A DNA stretch of 64,000 nt from Palsa-504 sp963835775 (lineage in GTDB: Bacteria > Actinomycetota > Actinomycetes > Streptosporangiales > Streptosporangiaceae): positions 62,001-126,000 of the forward strand of contig CAWIHB010000012.1 in the NCBI GenBank assembly GCA_963835775.1, given 5' to 3'. A model generated the notes under the pieces. It was not told the DNA's origin and made no database searches. It worked only from the letters and a program-made list of their open reading frames with translations. Positions 1 to 7,262 of the stretch are shown in pieces; the stretch's first letter is position 1, and every line of letters starts with the position of its first letter. The translations under genes were made by a program, and so were the position numbers.

Positions 1-140
1 CCGAGGTGGCCGCCTGGACCACGGCCAGGGACGAGGGGAAGGTCTGGTACGCAGGCTCGATGCCCAGCACCGGCAAGCCGATCAGCAGCTTCCAGATCAC
101 AGCGGACGGCTGGGTGCTGGTGACCGCCACGCCCACCTGA
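1..140 (+). CDS. C-terminal end of an unidentified protein (partial)
   Basis: An open frame enters from the left edge and stops with TGA at 138-140, giving about 45 residues (EVAAWTTARDEGKVWYAGSM at the start, ending VLVTATPT). The composition is that of a soluble or secreted domain, with Trp, Tyr and Gly in a beta-like pattern. I do not recognise the family. It lies 33 bp upstream of the membrane thioredoxin on the same strand and could share its transcript. The start and most of the gene are outside the window. Confidence 0.5.
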   Translation, partial: EVAAWTTARDEGKVWYAGSMPSTGKPISSFQITADGWVLVTATPT

Positions 141-173
141 CCCCCGGCCATCCACCGGCGTTCCCCGGCGGGA

Positions 174-683
174 ATGGATGACGGCGCGTCAGCGCTGTCC
201 ATGGGCGTGACTGGCGGGCTGATTGCGCTGGCCGCGGTACTGGCCGTGGCGACCCTCGTGGGCTTGGTGCTGCGGCGCCGGGCCGGGCGATTCCGGACCG
301 CCTCGCCTGGTGCGGCAGCGGCCGGGACGGCAGCGGCCGGGGCGGAGGCGCTGACCGAAGCCGACCTGGGCCGGGCCCTGGGCGAGCGGGCCACCCTGGT
401 CCAGTTCTCCACCGAGTTCTGCGCGCCGTGCCGGCCCACCCGGCAGATCCTGGCCCAGGTCGCGGGCGGCCTGGCCGGCGTGACCCACGTCGAGATCGAC
501 GCCGCGGACCGGCTGGACCTGGTCCGGCGGCTGCGCATCAACAGCACCCCCACCGTGCTCGTGCTCGGCCCGGACGGCGTCATCACCCAGCGCGCCACCG
601 GCCTGCCGCGCCAGGCCGACGTGATCGCCGCGCTCGGATCGGTGCTCGAGCCCGCCAACCTTGACCAGTTTGGCCGGAAATGA
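174..683 (+). CDS. Membrane-anchored thioredoxin-like protein
   Basis: 169 residues. One hydrophobic segment at about 11-33 is followed by RRR, predicting an N-terminal anchor. A thioredoxin fold follows from about residue 60, with the redox motif FCAPCR near 82-87, a conserved cis-Pro in NSTPTV near 123, and no other cysteines. The family reduces disulfides or delivers electrons at the membrane. A thioredoxin next to DUF4395, a sulfurtransferase and DUF1416 is a recurrent actinobacterial arrangement, which suggests a role in thiol and sulfur handling. The start is ATG with a GGCGGG ribosome site just upstream; an internal ATG at 201 is less likely because it would shorten the anchor. Confidence 0.85.
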   Translation: MDDGASALSMGVTGGLIALAAVLAVATLVGLVLRRRAGRFRTASPGAAAAGTAAAGAEALTEADLGRALGERATLVQFSTEFCAPCRPTRQILAQVAGGLAGVTHVEIDAADRLDLVRRLRINSTPTVLVLGPDGVITQRATGLPRQADVIAALGSVLEPANLDQFGRK

Positions 684-706
684 CGGGCATGCGACCTGGC
701 GGGGAA

Positions 707-742
707 GTGACAGCCGGACTTAGCCCGAATAGCATCAAGTTC
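707..742 (+). promoter_or_regulatory. Promoter of the sulfur operon leader peptide
   Basis: A -35 like GTGACA (707-712) is followed after 17 bases by TAGCAT (730-735). Seven bases later comes the GTG/ATG of a short reading frame at 743/746, so the transcript is probably leaderless. Positions and spacing fit a standard actinobacterial promoter, but the start site is inferred. Confidence 0.5.
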
Positions 743-835
743 GTGATGTCTCCGGCCGCGCAGACGCTGACCAAGCGGCGCGCCGTCGATTTCTGCCACG
801 TCGCCACCGCCATCTGTCCGCCTGCGGTGCCGTAA
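743..835 (+). CDS. Short leader peptide (LTKRRAVD type) upstream of a sulfur operon
   Basis: A 29-30 residue frame starts at GTG 743 or ATG 746 and stops at TAA 833-835. Its core reads LTKRRAVDFCHVATAIC, followed by PPAVP. Small actinobacterial leader peptides of the form 'LT-RR-VDL-RV-..C' with terminal cysteines are found in front of sulfur and cysteine genes, and polycysteine upstream ORFs act as cysteine-responsive attenuators in mycobacteria. Here the frame sits just after a promoter and 189 bp before DUF4395-sseA-DUF1416, which fits that role. The two cysteines are separated rather than adjacent. The translation is visible; the regulatory role is inferred. Confidence 0.6.
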   Translation: MMSPAAQTLTKRRAVDFCHVATAICPPAVP

Positions 836-903
836 TCCCCGGAGTTCGTCGCGCCGCGCAGCGCAGACGGCTCGACCCCGGGGGAGGACAGCCAGCTCAG
901 TGC

Positions 904-1015
904 TAACCAGATTGGGCTAACCAGATTGGGCTAACCAGATTGGGCCAACCAGATGGGGCCAACCAGATGGGGCCAACCAGATGGGGCCAACCAGATGGGG
1001 CCAACCAGATGGGGC
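904..1015 (+). repeat. 14-bp tandem repeat, eight units, before DUF4395
   Basis: Three copies of TAACCAGATTGGGC (904-945) are followed without a break by five copies of CAACCAGATGGGGC (946-1015). The last unit runs directly into the GGAGG ribosome site (1016-1020) of the DUF4395 gene. The period of 14 is not a multiple of three, so the array is not coding. It lies in the 5' untranslated region between the leader peptide and the first structural gene. Confidence 0.95.
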
Positions 1016-1023
1016 GGAGGAAC

Positions 1024-1452
1024 ATGACCATGGACATCGACCCGCGCGGGCCCAGGTTCGGGGCCGTCATCACCACTGTCGTCCTGGCCGTGGTGCTCAT
1101 CACCGGCAGTGCCGCTCTGCTGGGCGCGCAGCTGCTGATATTCGCCATCGGTGCCCTGGCCGGGCTGCGGTACGCGCCGTACGGCCTGGTGTACCGCTAC
1201 CTGGTCCGGCCCCGGCTCGGCCCGCCCGCCCACACCGAGCCGGAAGCCCCGCCGCGGTTCTCCCAGGGCATGGGCATGGTCTTCGCCCTGGGCGGCGTGC
1301 TGGGCTACGCCACCGGCGGCACGCTCGTCGGCATCGTGTTCACCGCGCTCTGCCTGGCCGCCGCGTTCCTGTCCGCCGCCTTCGATCTTTGCCTGGGCTG
1401 CCAGGTTTACCTGTTCATCCAGCGGAACCTAAGGGTCCGGCCGTCCGCCTAG
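1024..1452 (+). CDS. DUF4395 family membrane protein
   Basis: 142 residues. The start is ATG 1024 behind GGAGG; reading further upstream would translate the tandem repeat and is rejected. Hydrophobic segments lie at about 12-30, 33-50 and 80-125, and a conserved-looking CLGCQVYLF motif is near the C-terminus. The family is DUF4395, small integral membrane proteins of unknown biochemistry that co-occur with thioredoxin, a thiosulfate sulfurtransferase and DUF1416. The paired cysteines beside the membrane make a thiol-related function plausible, but none is established. It is the first gene of the operon, 29 bp before sseA. Confidence 0.8.
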   Translation: MTMDIDPRGPRFGAVITTVVLAVVLITGSAALLGAQLLIFAIGALAGLRYAPYGLVYRYLVRPRLGPPAHTEPEAPPRFSQGMGMVFALGGVLGYATGGTLVGIVFTALCLAAAFLSAAFDLCLGCQVYLFIQRNLRVRPSA

Positions 1453-1481
1453 CGGCAGCCGGAAAAGGAGGAAATTCCACC

Positions 1482-2324
1482 ATGAGCCGTTCCGACGTCC
1501 TGGTAGACGCCGACTGGGCCGAGGCCCATATCGGTGACCCCCACGTCGTCATCGTGGAGGTTGACGAAGACACCAGCGCCTACGACAAGGGCCACATCCC
1601 GGGCGCGGTCAAGATCGACTGGAAGAAGGACCTGCAGGACCCGGTCCGCCGCGACTTCGTGGACAAGACGGGCTTCGAGGCGCTGCTGTCCGAGCGCGGC
1701 ATCGCCAACGACGACACCGTGCTGCTCTACGGCGGCAACAACAACTGGTTCGCGGCGTACGCCTACTGGTACTTCCGGCTGTACGGGCACGACCAGGTGC
1801 TGCTGCTCGACGGGGGCCGCAAGAAGTGGGAGCTCGACTCCCGCGAGCTGAGCACCGACGTGCCGTCCCGGCCGAAGACCAGCTACACCGCCACCGAGCA
1901 GGACCGCTCGCTGCGCGCGCTGCGCGACGAGGTCCTCGACGCCATCGGCAAGCGCAACCTGGTCGACGTCCGGTCACCTGACGAGTTCACCGGGCGGCTG
2001 CTGGCCCCGGCCCACCTCCCGCAGGAGCAGGCCCAGCGGGCCGGGCACATTCCCACCGCCCGCAACGTGCCCTGGTCCAAGGCCGCCAACGAGGACGGCA
2101 CGTTCCGCTCCGACGACGAGCTCCGCCAGCTGTACCAGGGCGAGGCGGGCCTGGACTTCGGCAAGGACACCATCGCCTACTGCCGGATCGGCGAGCGCTC
2201 GGCGCACACCTGGTTCGTGCTGCACGAGCTGCTCGGGCTGGCCAACGTCAAGAACTACGACGGATCCTGGACCGAGTACGGTTCGCTGGTGGGCGTGCCG
2301 ATCGAGCTGGGTGAGGCCCGGTGA
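1482..2324 (+). CDS. sseA: Thiosulfate/3-mercaptopyruvate sulfurtransferase
   Basis: 280 residues, two tandem rhodanese domains. The N-terminal domain (about 1-125) is structural. The C-terminal domain (about 150-275) carries the active-site loop CRIGERS with the persulfide-forming cysteine near residue 229. The enzyme moves sulfane sulfur from thiosulfate or mercaptopyruvate to a thiophilic acceptor; CRIGERS is the form usual in actinobacterial SseA/CysA2 proteins. It is probably cytoplasmic, with no signal peptide. The start has a good AAAAGGAGG site 12 bp upstream. The stop overlaps the DUF1416 start by GTGA, indicating translational coupling. Confidence 0.93.
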   Translation: MSRSDVLVDADWAEAHIGDPHVVIVEVDEDTSAYDKGHIPGAVKIDWKKDLQDPVRRDFVDKTGFEALLSERGIANDDTVLLYGGNNNWFAAYAYWYFRLYGHDQVLLLDGGRKKWELDSRELSTDVPSRPKTSYTATEQDRSLRALRDEVLDAIGKRNLVDVRSPDEFTGRLLAPAHLPQEQAQRAGHIPTARNVPWSKAANEDGTFRSDDELRQLYQGEAGLDFGKDTIAYCRIGERSAHTWFVLHELLGLANVKNYDGSWTEYGSLVGVPIELGEAR

Positions 2325-2626
2325 CGGCCGACGGCTGCGGCGCGCCGGCCGGCGGGGTCAGCGCGTCCGCCGCGGCAGGCAACCAGGCCGTGGTGGAAGG
2401 CAAGGTCACCCGCGAGGGCGCCGCGGTGTCTACCGGGTACGCCCGGCTGCTCGGCACCGGCGATGAGTTCGTGGCCGAGGTCCCGCTCGGCTCCGACGGC
2501 GGCTTCCGGTTCTTCGCCGCCCCGGGCGCGTGGACGCTGCGCGTGCTCGCTCCCGGCGGGCTGCGGGCCGAGCGCTCCGTCGAGGCCGGCTACGGCCAGG
2601 TCACGAAGGCCGACGTCGCCATCTGA
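2321..2626 (+). CDS. DUF1416 family protein
   Basis: 101 residues, GTG start overlapping the sseA stop by four bases. It is predicted to be a small beta-sandwich with a Gly/Ala-rich N-terminus holding one cysteine (CGAP). DUF1416 is found almost only in Actinobacteria directly after sseA/cysA2 and has no proven activity; its constant linkage suggests a partner or accessory of the sulfurtransferase. A strong hairpin terminator follows at 2657-2697. Confidence 0.88.
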   Translation: MTADGCGAPAGGVSASAAAGNQAVVEGKVTREGAAVSTGYARLLGTGDEFVAEVPLGSDGGFRFFAAPGAWTLRVLAPGGLRAERSVEAGYGQVTKADVAI

Positions 2627-3170
2627 CCCGGTCACCATCTGACCCGGTCAGCCGCGAAAGGGCGCGGCCACCACATATACGGCGGCCGCGCCCTTTTCCC
2701 TGGCCGAACGGACCGCGGCCGTGGCCACGAACCGGTAGCCGGGCGGCCTTGCCGCCGTGAACTCCGGCCAGCGCCGACGCCGGGGCCGGTGCGTCAGCCT
2801 CGGCTCCAACATGGGAGTGACATAACAGGTCCAGGAACGCGCGCAGGATGCGCCGCACTGCGGCCAGCTCGTCCGACGTGACGGCGCCAAGACGGCGGTC
2901 AAGACGCTGATATGCCACGGCCCGGGCGTCTTCGGGCCGGGTGTAGGAGGGAAGCTTGCTCAACCCGGACGATTGCGACGCGATCGGTATCTGATGACGG
3001 AGGCCGCGGTCCCGGCTCGTGACGGGTACCACGAAGACGACCGCGTGCGGTAGCGCCAGGTGCAGGGGCCCGGAAACGATGACCACCGGGCGGTGGCCAG
3101 CCTGTTCCGACCCGATGACCGGATTCAGGTCGGCCAGCCAGACATCGCCAGGACGCAGCGGTGGGCTCAC
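2601..3170 (-). CDS. MazF/PemK-family mRNA interferase toxin, with a doubtful C-terminal tail
   Basis: 189 residues as read. The first 115 or so match a PemK/MazF beta-barrel: PGDVWLADLNPVIGSEQAGHRP at the N-terminus, then VFVVPVTS and IPIASQSSGLSKLPS, ending near RAFLDLL. Such toxins cut mRNA (family knowledge). The last 70 residues are low-complexity, run through the terminator and overlap the end of DUF1416. Family members usually stop at about 110-120 residues, so the tail suggests a lost stop codon or an indel near 2815. GTG start, overlapping the antitoxin stop by GTGA. Confidence 0.75.
   Translation of the reverse strand: MSPPLRPGDVWLADLNPVIGSEQAGHRPVVIVSGPLHLALPHAVVFVVPVTSRDRGLRHQIPIASQSSGLSKLPSYTRPEDARAVAYQRLDRRLGAVTSDELAAVRRILRAFLDLLCHSHVGAEADAPAPASALAGVHGGKAARLPVRGHGRGPFGQGKGRGRRICGGRALSRLTGSDGDRVRWRRRPS
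2657..2697 (+). terminator. Hairpin terminator after DUF1416, possibly bidirectional
   Basis: Thirteen paired bases: AAAGGGCGCGGCC (2657-2669) and GGCCGCGCCCTTT (2684-2696) around a 14-nt loop, followed by a short T run. The A run on the left arm would act as a T run for transcription coming from the mazF-like gene on the other strand. Confidence 0.85.
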
Positions 3171-3418
3171 TCGTCGTCCAGCCCCTCACCTGCGGTGTGA
3201 TCCCATTCGGCCAGCTCGTTCACGTAATCCCCCCACTCCTGCGGATCGGCCTGCAGCCGCGCGTAGTCCGCCCGGACGCCCGCCCAGAACCGGGCCTCCT
3301 CGGCCCGGTCGAGAGTCCGGGCGAGCTCGGCGTCCATCGTGAGATGGTCTTCGTCCGCGAGCCTTTTGAGCCTGTCGCGTGTCTGCACGGAGACCTTGAT
3401 GGTAGTCATTTCGGTCAT
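3167..3418 (-). CDS. Ribbon-helix-helix type antitoxin partner of the MazF-like toxin
   Basis: 83 residues from ATG at 3418. The N-terminus TTIKVSVQTRDRLKRLADE resembles a ribbon-helix-helix DNA-binding segment. An acidic, Trp-containing tail (FWAGVRADYARL ... WDHTAGEGLDDE) is typical of toxin-binding regions. Its stop overlaps the toxin start by four bases. A longer version from 3502 lacks similarity and is rejected because a palindrome and probable operator overlap the ATG at 3418. It probably neutralises the toxin and represses its own operon. Confidence 0.8.
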   Translation of the reverse strand: MTEMTTIKVSVQTRDRLKRLADEDHLTMDAELARTLDRAEEARFWAGVRADYARLQADPQEWGDYVNELAEWDHTAGEGLDDE

Positions 3419-3429
3419 ACTCAAAGTAT
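3417..3429 (-). promoter_or_regulatory. Candidate operator of the toxin-antitoxin operon
   Basis: Perfect palindrome ATACT-CAA-AGTAT overlapping the antitoxin start codon (3418-3416). It is an AT-rich island in GC-rich surroundings, as expected for an antitoxin autoregulatory site. Binding is inferred only. Confidence 0.45.
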
Positions 3430-3498
3430 ACCGGCCTTGGCTTGCCGTGCTCGCTGCTATCGCGCCATCCCCGGCCGGTTGCGCGGCAGGCGACCGGG

Positions 3499-4176
3499 TC
3501 AAGAGACGGCCGCCAGGCGTGGTGCCAGGCGCCCGACGCGATCGGCTAGCTGAGCCAGTGCCGCGTCGAAGCTGCCCGGGTCGCCGGCCGGCACCGGGTC
3601 CGGGATAGACCAGTGCACGGCCGTGGCCTCGGCGAGTTCCTCATGGGCCAGGTCGCAGACCGTGACCACGAGGTCGCCCTCGTGCCGGACCTCGCTGATA
3701 TGGCGGGGCCGCAGCCGGGGCAGCGCCAAGAGGTGGCGTCCGGCGGCGGCGATCGCGCCGGGATCGATCGCCGCCGCCGGATGCGTGCCCGCCGATACCG
3801 CCGGGACAGTGCTGGCCTGGCGCCACAGCGCGGCGGCCAGGTGCGAGCGCGCCGAGTTGGCAGTGCACACGAACAGCACCCGCAGCGCCGCGCGGGCCGC
3901 CGGGGGGGCCAGCGAGTCCAGGGCGCCAGGGATCAGCTGAAGGTAGGTGCGGCGGCGGTCGCCTTCAGACCGGCGGCGGGTGATGATCCCGGCTTGTTCC
4001 AGCACGTTCAGGTGGTGCGCGAGCAGGTTGGACGGCATGGCCAGCATGGCGGCCAGCTCGGAGGGGGACGCGTCCCCCGCCAGCAACGTATCGGTGATCT
4101 GCAGCCGGGCCAGGTCGGCCAGCGCGGCGTGCATGATGACGCGTCGGGCCAGGTCTGAGGTTCGATCATCAGGCAT
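3499..4176 (-). CDS. ArsR-type repressor fused to ArsC low-molecular-weight phosphatase-type arsenate reductase
   Basis: 225 residues from ATG 4176; an upstream TTG at 4212 would overlap the operator. Residues 1-95 form a winged helix (PSELAAMLAMPSNLLAHHLNVLEQAG is the recognition region). Residues 98-222 are a low-molecular-weight phosphatase/arsenate reductase domain with the P-loop CTANSARS and the late acid IPDP. It probably senses arsenite and reduces arsenate, combining both tasks in one chain. No typical ArsR CVCDLC metal site is seen; the CDLAHEE stretch in the reductase domain holds another cysteine. It is divergent from the aquaporin gene and shares its operator. Confidence 0.88.
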   Translation of the reverse strand: MPDDRTSDLARRVIMHAALADLARLQITDTLLAGDASPSELAAMLAMPSNLLAHHLNVLEQAGIITRRRSEGDRRRTYLQLIPGALDSLAPPAARAALRVLFVCTANSARSHLAAALWRQASTVPAVSAGTHPAAAIDPGAIAAAGRHLLALPRLRPRHISEVRHEGDLVVTVCDLAHEELAEATAVHWSIPDPVPAGDPGSFDAALAQLADRVGRLAPRLAAVS

Positions 4177-4183
4177 TGACTCA

Positions 4184-4215
4184 ATCTTGACTGAGCTGTC
4201 GTCCTCTGTCAAGAT
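4184..4215. promoter_or_regulatory. Symmetric operator with two overlapping divergent promoters (arsenic locus)
   Basis: Inverted repeat ATCTTGACTGAG (4184-4195) / CTCTGTCAAGAT (4204-4215), 12-bp arms with one mismatch and an 8-bp centre. On each strand it supplies a TTGAC -35 and a CAAGAT -10 spaced 17 bp. The start codons lie 6-7 bases beyond each -10 (ATG 4176 leftward, GTG 4222 rightward), so both transcripts should be leaderless. A repressor dimer on this site would block both promoters together. Confidence 0.7.
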
Positions 4216-4221
4216 GGCGGC

Positions 4222-5016
4222 GTGACCAGTGCACCCGTCCTGCTGTGGCGTCGGCTGCTGGCCGAGTTCCTGGGCAGCGCGTTCCTGGCCGCGGTGGTGA
4301 TCGGCTCGGGGATCGCCGCGCAGCGGCTGTCCCCAGGTCAGACCGGTCTGGAGTTGCTAGAGAACGCGGCGGCGACGGCGGCCGGGCTGTTCACGATCAT
4401 CCTCATGTTCGGCCCCGTTTCCGGCGGCCACTTCAACCCGGTGGTGTCCTTCGTCGATGCCGGCTTCGGCGGGCTGTCCTGGCGGGACGCCGCGGCGTAC
4501 CTCCCGGCCCAGGTGGCCGGATGCATCGGCGGGGCAGTCCTGGCAAACCTGATGTTCGCCCTGCCCGCGGTCACCATTTCGACCAAGCACCGGGCCACGC
4601 CTGCCCACTTCCTGTCGGAGATCATCGCCACCATCGGCCTGCTGCTGGTGATCTTCGCGCTGGCCCGGTCCGGGCGCAGCCGGTCCGCTCCCGCGGCGGT
4701 GGGTGCCTACATCGGCGCGGCGTACTGGTTCACCTCCTCCACCAGCTTCGCCAACCCGGCCATCACCATCGGCCGGATGTTCTCGAACACCTTCGCGGGC
4801 ATCGCCCCGTCCTCGGCACCCAGCTTCATCGGCGCCCAGGTCGTCGGCGGCGTCCTGGCCGTCGGGATCATCAAGGCGCTGTATCCCGCCATCACGCCGG
4901 AAGACGCCGCCGGCATCATCGTCCCCCACAGCGACGGTCGGGCGCGGTCCGGGGCTGGATACGACGGCGCCTTGCCGGGCCGGGACCGGCCGCCCGGCCC
5001 GGTCCAGTCTCATTGA
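4222..5016 (+). CDS. Aquaporin/glycerol-facilitator family channel of the arsenic locus
   Basis: 264 residues, six transmembrane segments and the two MIP half-helix motifs, GGHFNPVVSF (first box NPV instead of NPA) and SFANPAITIGRMF (second box intact). In ars operons such channels (AqpS type) allow downhill exit of arsenite made by arsenate reductase. The divergent ArsR-ArsC fusion supports this role over water or glycerol transport. GTG start, apparently leaderless. The C-terminal 30 residues are polar and Gly/Pro/Arg-rich. Its stop is followed in the same frame by the remnant of an FAD oxidoreductase. Confidence 0.88.
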   Translation: MTSAPVLLWRRLLAEFLGSAFLAAVVIGSGIAAQRLSPGQTGLELLENAAATAAGLFTIILMFGPVSGGHFNPVVSFVDAGFGGLSWRDAAAYLPAQVAGCIGGAVLANLMFALPAVTISTKHRATPAHFLSEIIATIGLLLVIFALARSGRSRSAPAAVGAYIGAAYWFTSSTSFANPAITIGRMFSNTFAGIAPSSAPSFIGAQVVGGVLAVGIIKALYPAITPEDAAGIIVPHSDGRARSGAGYDGALPGRDRPPGPVQSH

Positions 5017-6047
5017 GCAGACAACCAGAGGGAGCCTGCCGGCGACGGGGTGCACCTGCTGCACTCGATGGGCGACACCTTCGCCGTCATAGTGACCCTG
5101 GAACAAGCCGCCCCGGCCAGCGCGGTCATCGTCGGCGCCGGGTACATCGGCCTGGAAATGGCCGACGCCCTGACCGTCCGCGGCCTGGCGGTCACCCAGA
5201 TGGAACAGCTTCCCGAGGTCCTGCCCACGGTCGACCCGGATCTGGGCGCGCTGGTCCACGCCGAGGTGGCCGGGCGCGGCGTCGAGGTGCTGACTGGCAC
5301 CACCGTCCAGGCCATCACCCGCGCCCCGGCAGCCCAGCCCAGGAGGCTGCACGTCCAGGCCACCGTCGCCGACGGCTCGGCCGTGACCCGCACGGCCGAC
5401 ATGGTCCTGGTTGTAGTCGGCGTCCGCCCCGAGACCGCCCTGGCGGCCGACGCCGGGGCCACGCTCGGCGTCAAGGGCGCGATCACGGTCGACCGGATGA
5501 TGCGGACTAACTTGCCGGACGTGTTCGCGGCCGGGACTGCGTCATCACTCATCACCGGCTGCTTGGGGTGACCTACTTGCCGCTGGGCACCACCGCGCAC
5601 AAACAGGGCCGGGTCGCCGGGGAGAACGCACTGGGCGGGAACCGGCAGTTCGCGGGCAGCCTCGGCACCCAGGTCGTGAAGATCTTCGACCAGGCAGTCG
5701 CCCGCACCGGGCTACGCGACCATGAAGCCGCCGCAGCCGGGTTCGACCCGGTCACCGTCAGCTCGCAGGCCGATGACCACAAGGCCTACTACCCCGGCAG
5801 CCACCGCATCGCCATGCGGGTCACCGGCGACTGCGGCACCGGCCAACTGCTGGGAGTGCAGCTGTTCGGCCACAAGCACGCCGAGATCGCCAAGCGGATC
5901 GACATCGCCGCCACCGCGATCTTCCACCACATGACCGTCGATGCCGTCAGCGATCTCGACCTGTCCTACACCCCGGCGCTGGGCAGCCCCTGGGAAGCAG
6001 TCCAGATGGGCGCCCAGGCCTGGGTCCGGGCCAGTCAGCGGCGCTGA
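5017..6047 (+). pseudogene. Truncated and frameshifted FAD-dependent pyridine nucleotide-disulfide oxidoreductase
   Basis: The first part (from GTG 5050) has the NAD-binding motif AVIVGAGYIGLEMA and ends in VFAAGTASSLITGCLG. The second part (5568-6047) continues YLPLGTTAHKQGRVAGENALGG and the dimerisation domain. One added G after position 5535 restores VFAAGDCVITHHRLLG and joins both halves, so a single-base deletion broke the FAD-contacting GDC motif. The usual N-terminal FAD-binding segment of about 140 residues is missing; the homology begins 24 bp after the aquaporin stop, in the same frame. It is probably a relic of an arsenic-linked reductase, or partly an assembly error. Confidence 0.8.
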
Positions 6048-6079
6048 TCCGCCCCGGATCTTCGAGCAGAGGAACAACC

Positions 6080-7213
6080 ATGTCAGCGCACAGCACAGGG
6101 CCCGGCCCACAGCCACACCACACAAGGCACCCCGCCATCATGGCAGCCGCTGCCGCGGTCATCCTCCTGGGCCTCGGCGCATGCAGCAGCACGACCATCG
6201 CGAGCACCGTGGCCAGCGCTGGCCCCAGCGGCGGGCCGGGCACCCTCATCGGGGCCGGTTCGACGTACGTCGCCCCGTTCTTCGCCCTGGCCTTCGCCCA
6301 ATACCACCAGCAGCACCCCGCCGTCACCGTGAACTACTCCGCCGTGGGCAGCAGCGCGGGCATCGCCGCGATCAGCGCCCAGCAGGTCGACTTCGGCGCC
6401 TCCGACGTGCCCATGAACGCCAGCGAACTCGCAGCCGCCAAAGCAGGCCCCATCACCCAGGTGCCCGACGCCCTGGGCGCCGAAGGCATCGCCTACAACC
6501 TGAACCTCCCCGCGGGCGCCCGGCTGCACCTGACCGGCCCCGTCCTCGCCGCCATCTACCTCGGGCAGATCACGCACTGGAACGACCCGGCCCTCACCGC
6601 GCTCAACCCGGGCATCACCCTCCCCAGCGCTTCGATCGCCGTCGTGCACCGCTCCGACGGCAGCGGCACCACCTACATCTTCAGCAACTACCTGTCCAGC
6701 GTCGATCCCACCTGGGCAGCCAAGGTCGGCACCGGCAAGACGCTGAGCTGGCCGGTCGGGGAGGGGGCCGAAGGCAACGGCAGTGTGACCTCCACGGTGT
6801 TCCGCACCCCCTTCTCCATCGGATACGTCGAGCAGGCCTACTCCCAGGGCCTGCTCCTGCCGTTCGCCGAAATCCGCAACCAGGCCGGGAACTACGTCCT
6901 CCCCTCCACCCAGACCATCGCCGCCGCCGCCGCCCAGAAACCCGTCATCACGCCCACCGACTTCTCCATCGTCAACCAGCCCGGCGCCACCAGCTACCCC
7001 ATCAGCGGATACAGCTGGGCACTGATCTACACCCGCCAGCCCAGCCAGGCCACCGGGCAGACTCTGGTCACCATGCTCGACTGGCTCACCCACGACGGCC
7101 AGGCCTACGCCGCCGCGAACCTCTACGTGCCCCTGCCCTCCCAGGTCCGGCAACTCGCCGTCACCATGCTCCAGCAGGTCACCGGCCCCACCGGGACACC
7201 GCTCCTGAGCTGA
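6080..7213 (+). CDS. pstS: Phosphate ABC transporter substrate-binding lipoprotein PstS (copy 1)
   Basis: 377 residues. A lipoprotein signal ends in the lipobox LGLGAC (Cys near 35), so the protein is anchored outside the membrane. The mature part starts with the phosphate-binding loop GAGSTYVAPFF and carries HRSDGSGTTYIF, the second PstS ligand segment, plus VGSSAGIAAI. It binds orthophosphate and hands it to PstCA. It is the first of three PstS paralogues here and the only one beside phoU. No strong promoter is visible in the 32 bp after the broken oxidoreductase, so it may be cotranscribed with that locus. Confidence 0.9.
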   Translation: MSAHSTGPGPQPHHTRHPAIMAAAAAVILLGLGACSSTTIASTVASAGPSGGPGTLIGAGSTYVAPFFALAFAQYHQQHPAVTVNYSAVGSSAGIAAISAQQVDFGASDVPMNASELAAAKAGPITQVPDALGAEGIAYNLNLPAGARLHLTGPVLAAIYLGQITHWNDPALTALNPGITLPSASIAVVHRSDGSGTTYIFSNYLSSVDPTWAAKVGTGKTLSWPVGEGAEGNGSVTSTVFRTPFSIGYVEQAYSQGLLLPFAEIRNQAGNYVLPSTQTIAAAAAQKPVITPTDFSIVNQPGATSYPISGYSWALIYTRQPSQATGQTLVTMLDWLTHDGQAYAAANLYVPLPSQVRQLAVTMLQQVTGPTGTPLLS

Positions 7214-7262
7214 ACGCGCCGCTACGAGCGTCCCGGTAGCCGCGTCCCGACCGGTGGCATTT

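Noticed and set aside
904..1015. CRISPR array
   Set aside because: Units are 14 bp without spacers and there are no cas genes nearby; it is a plain tandem repeat. The same holds for the other arrays.
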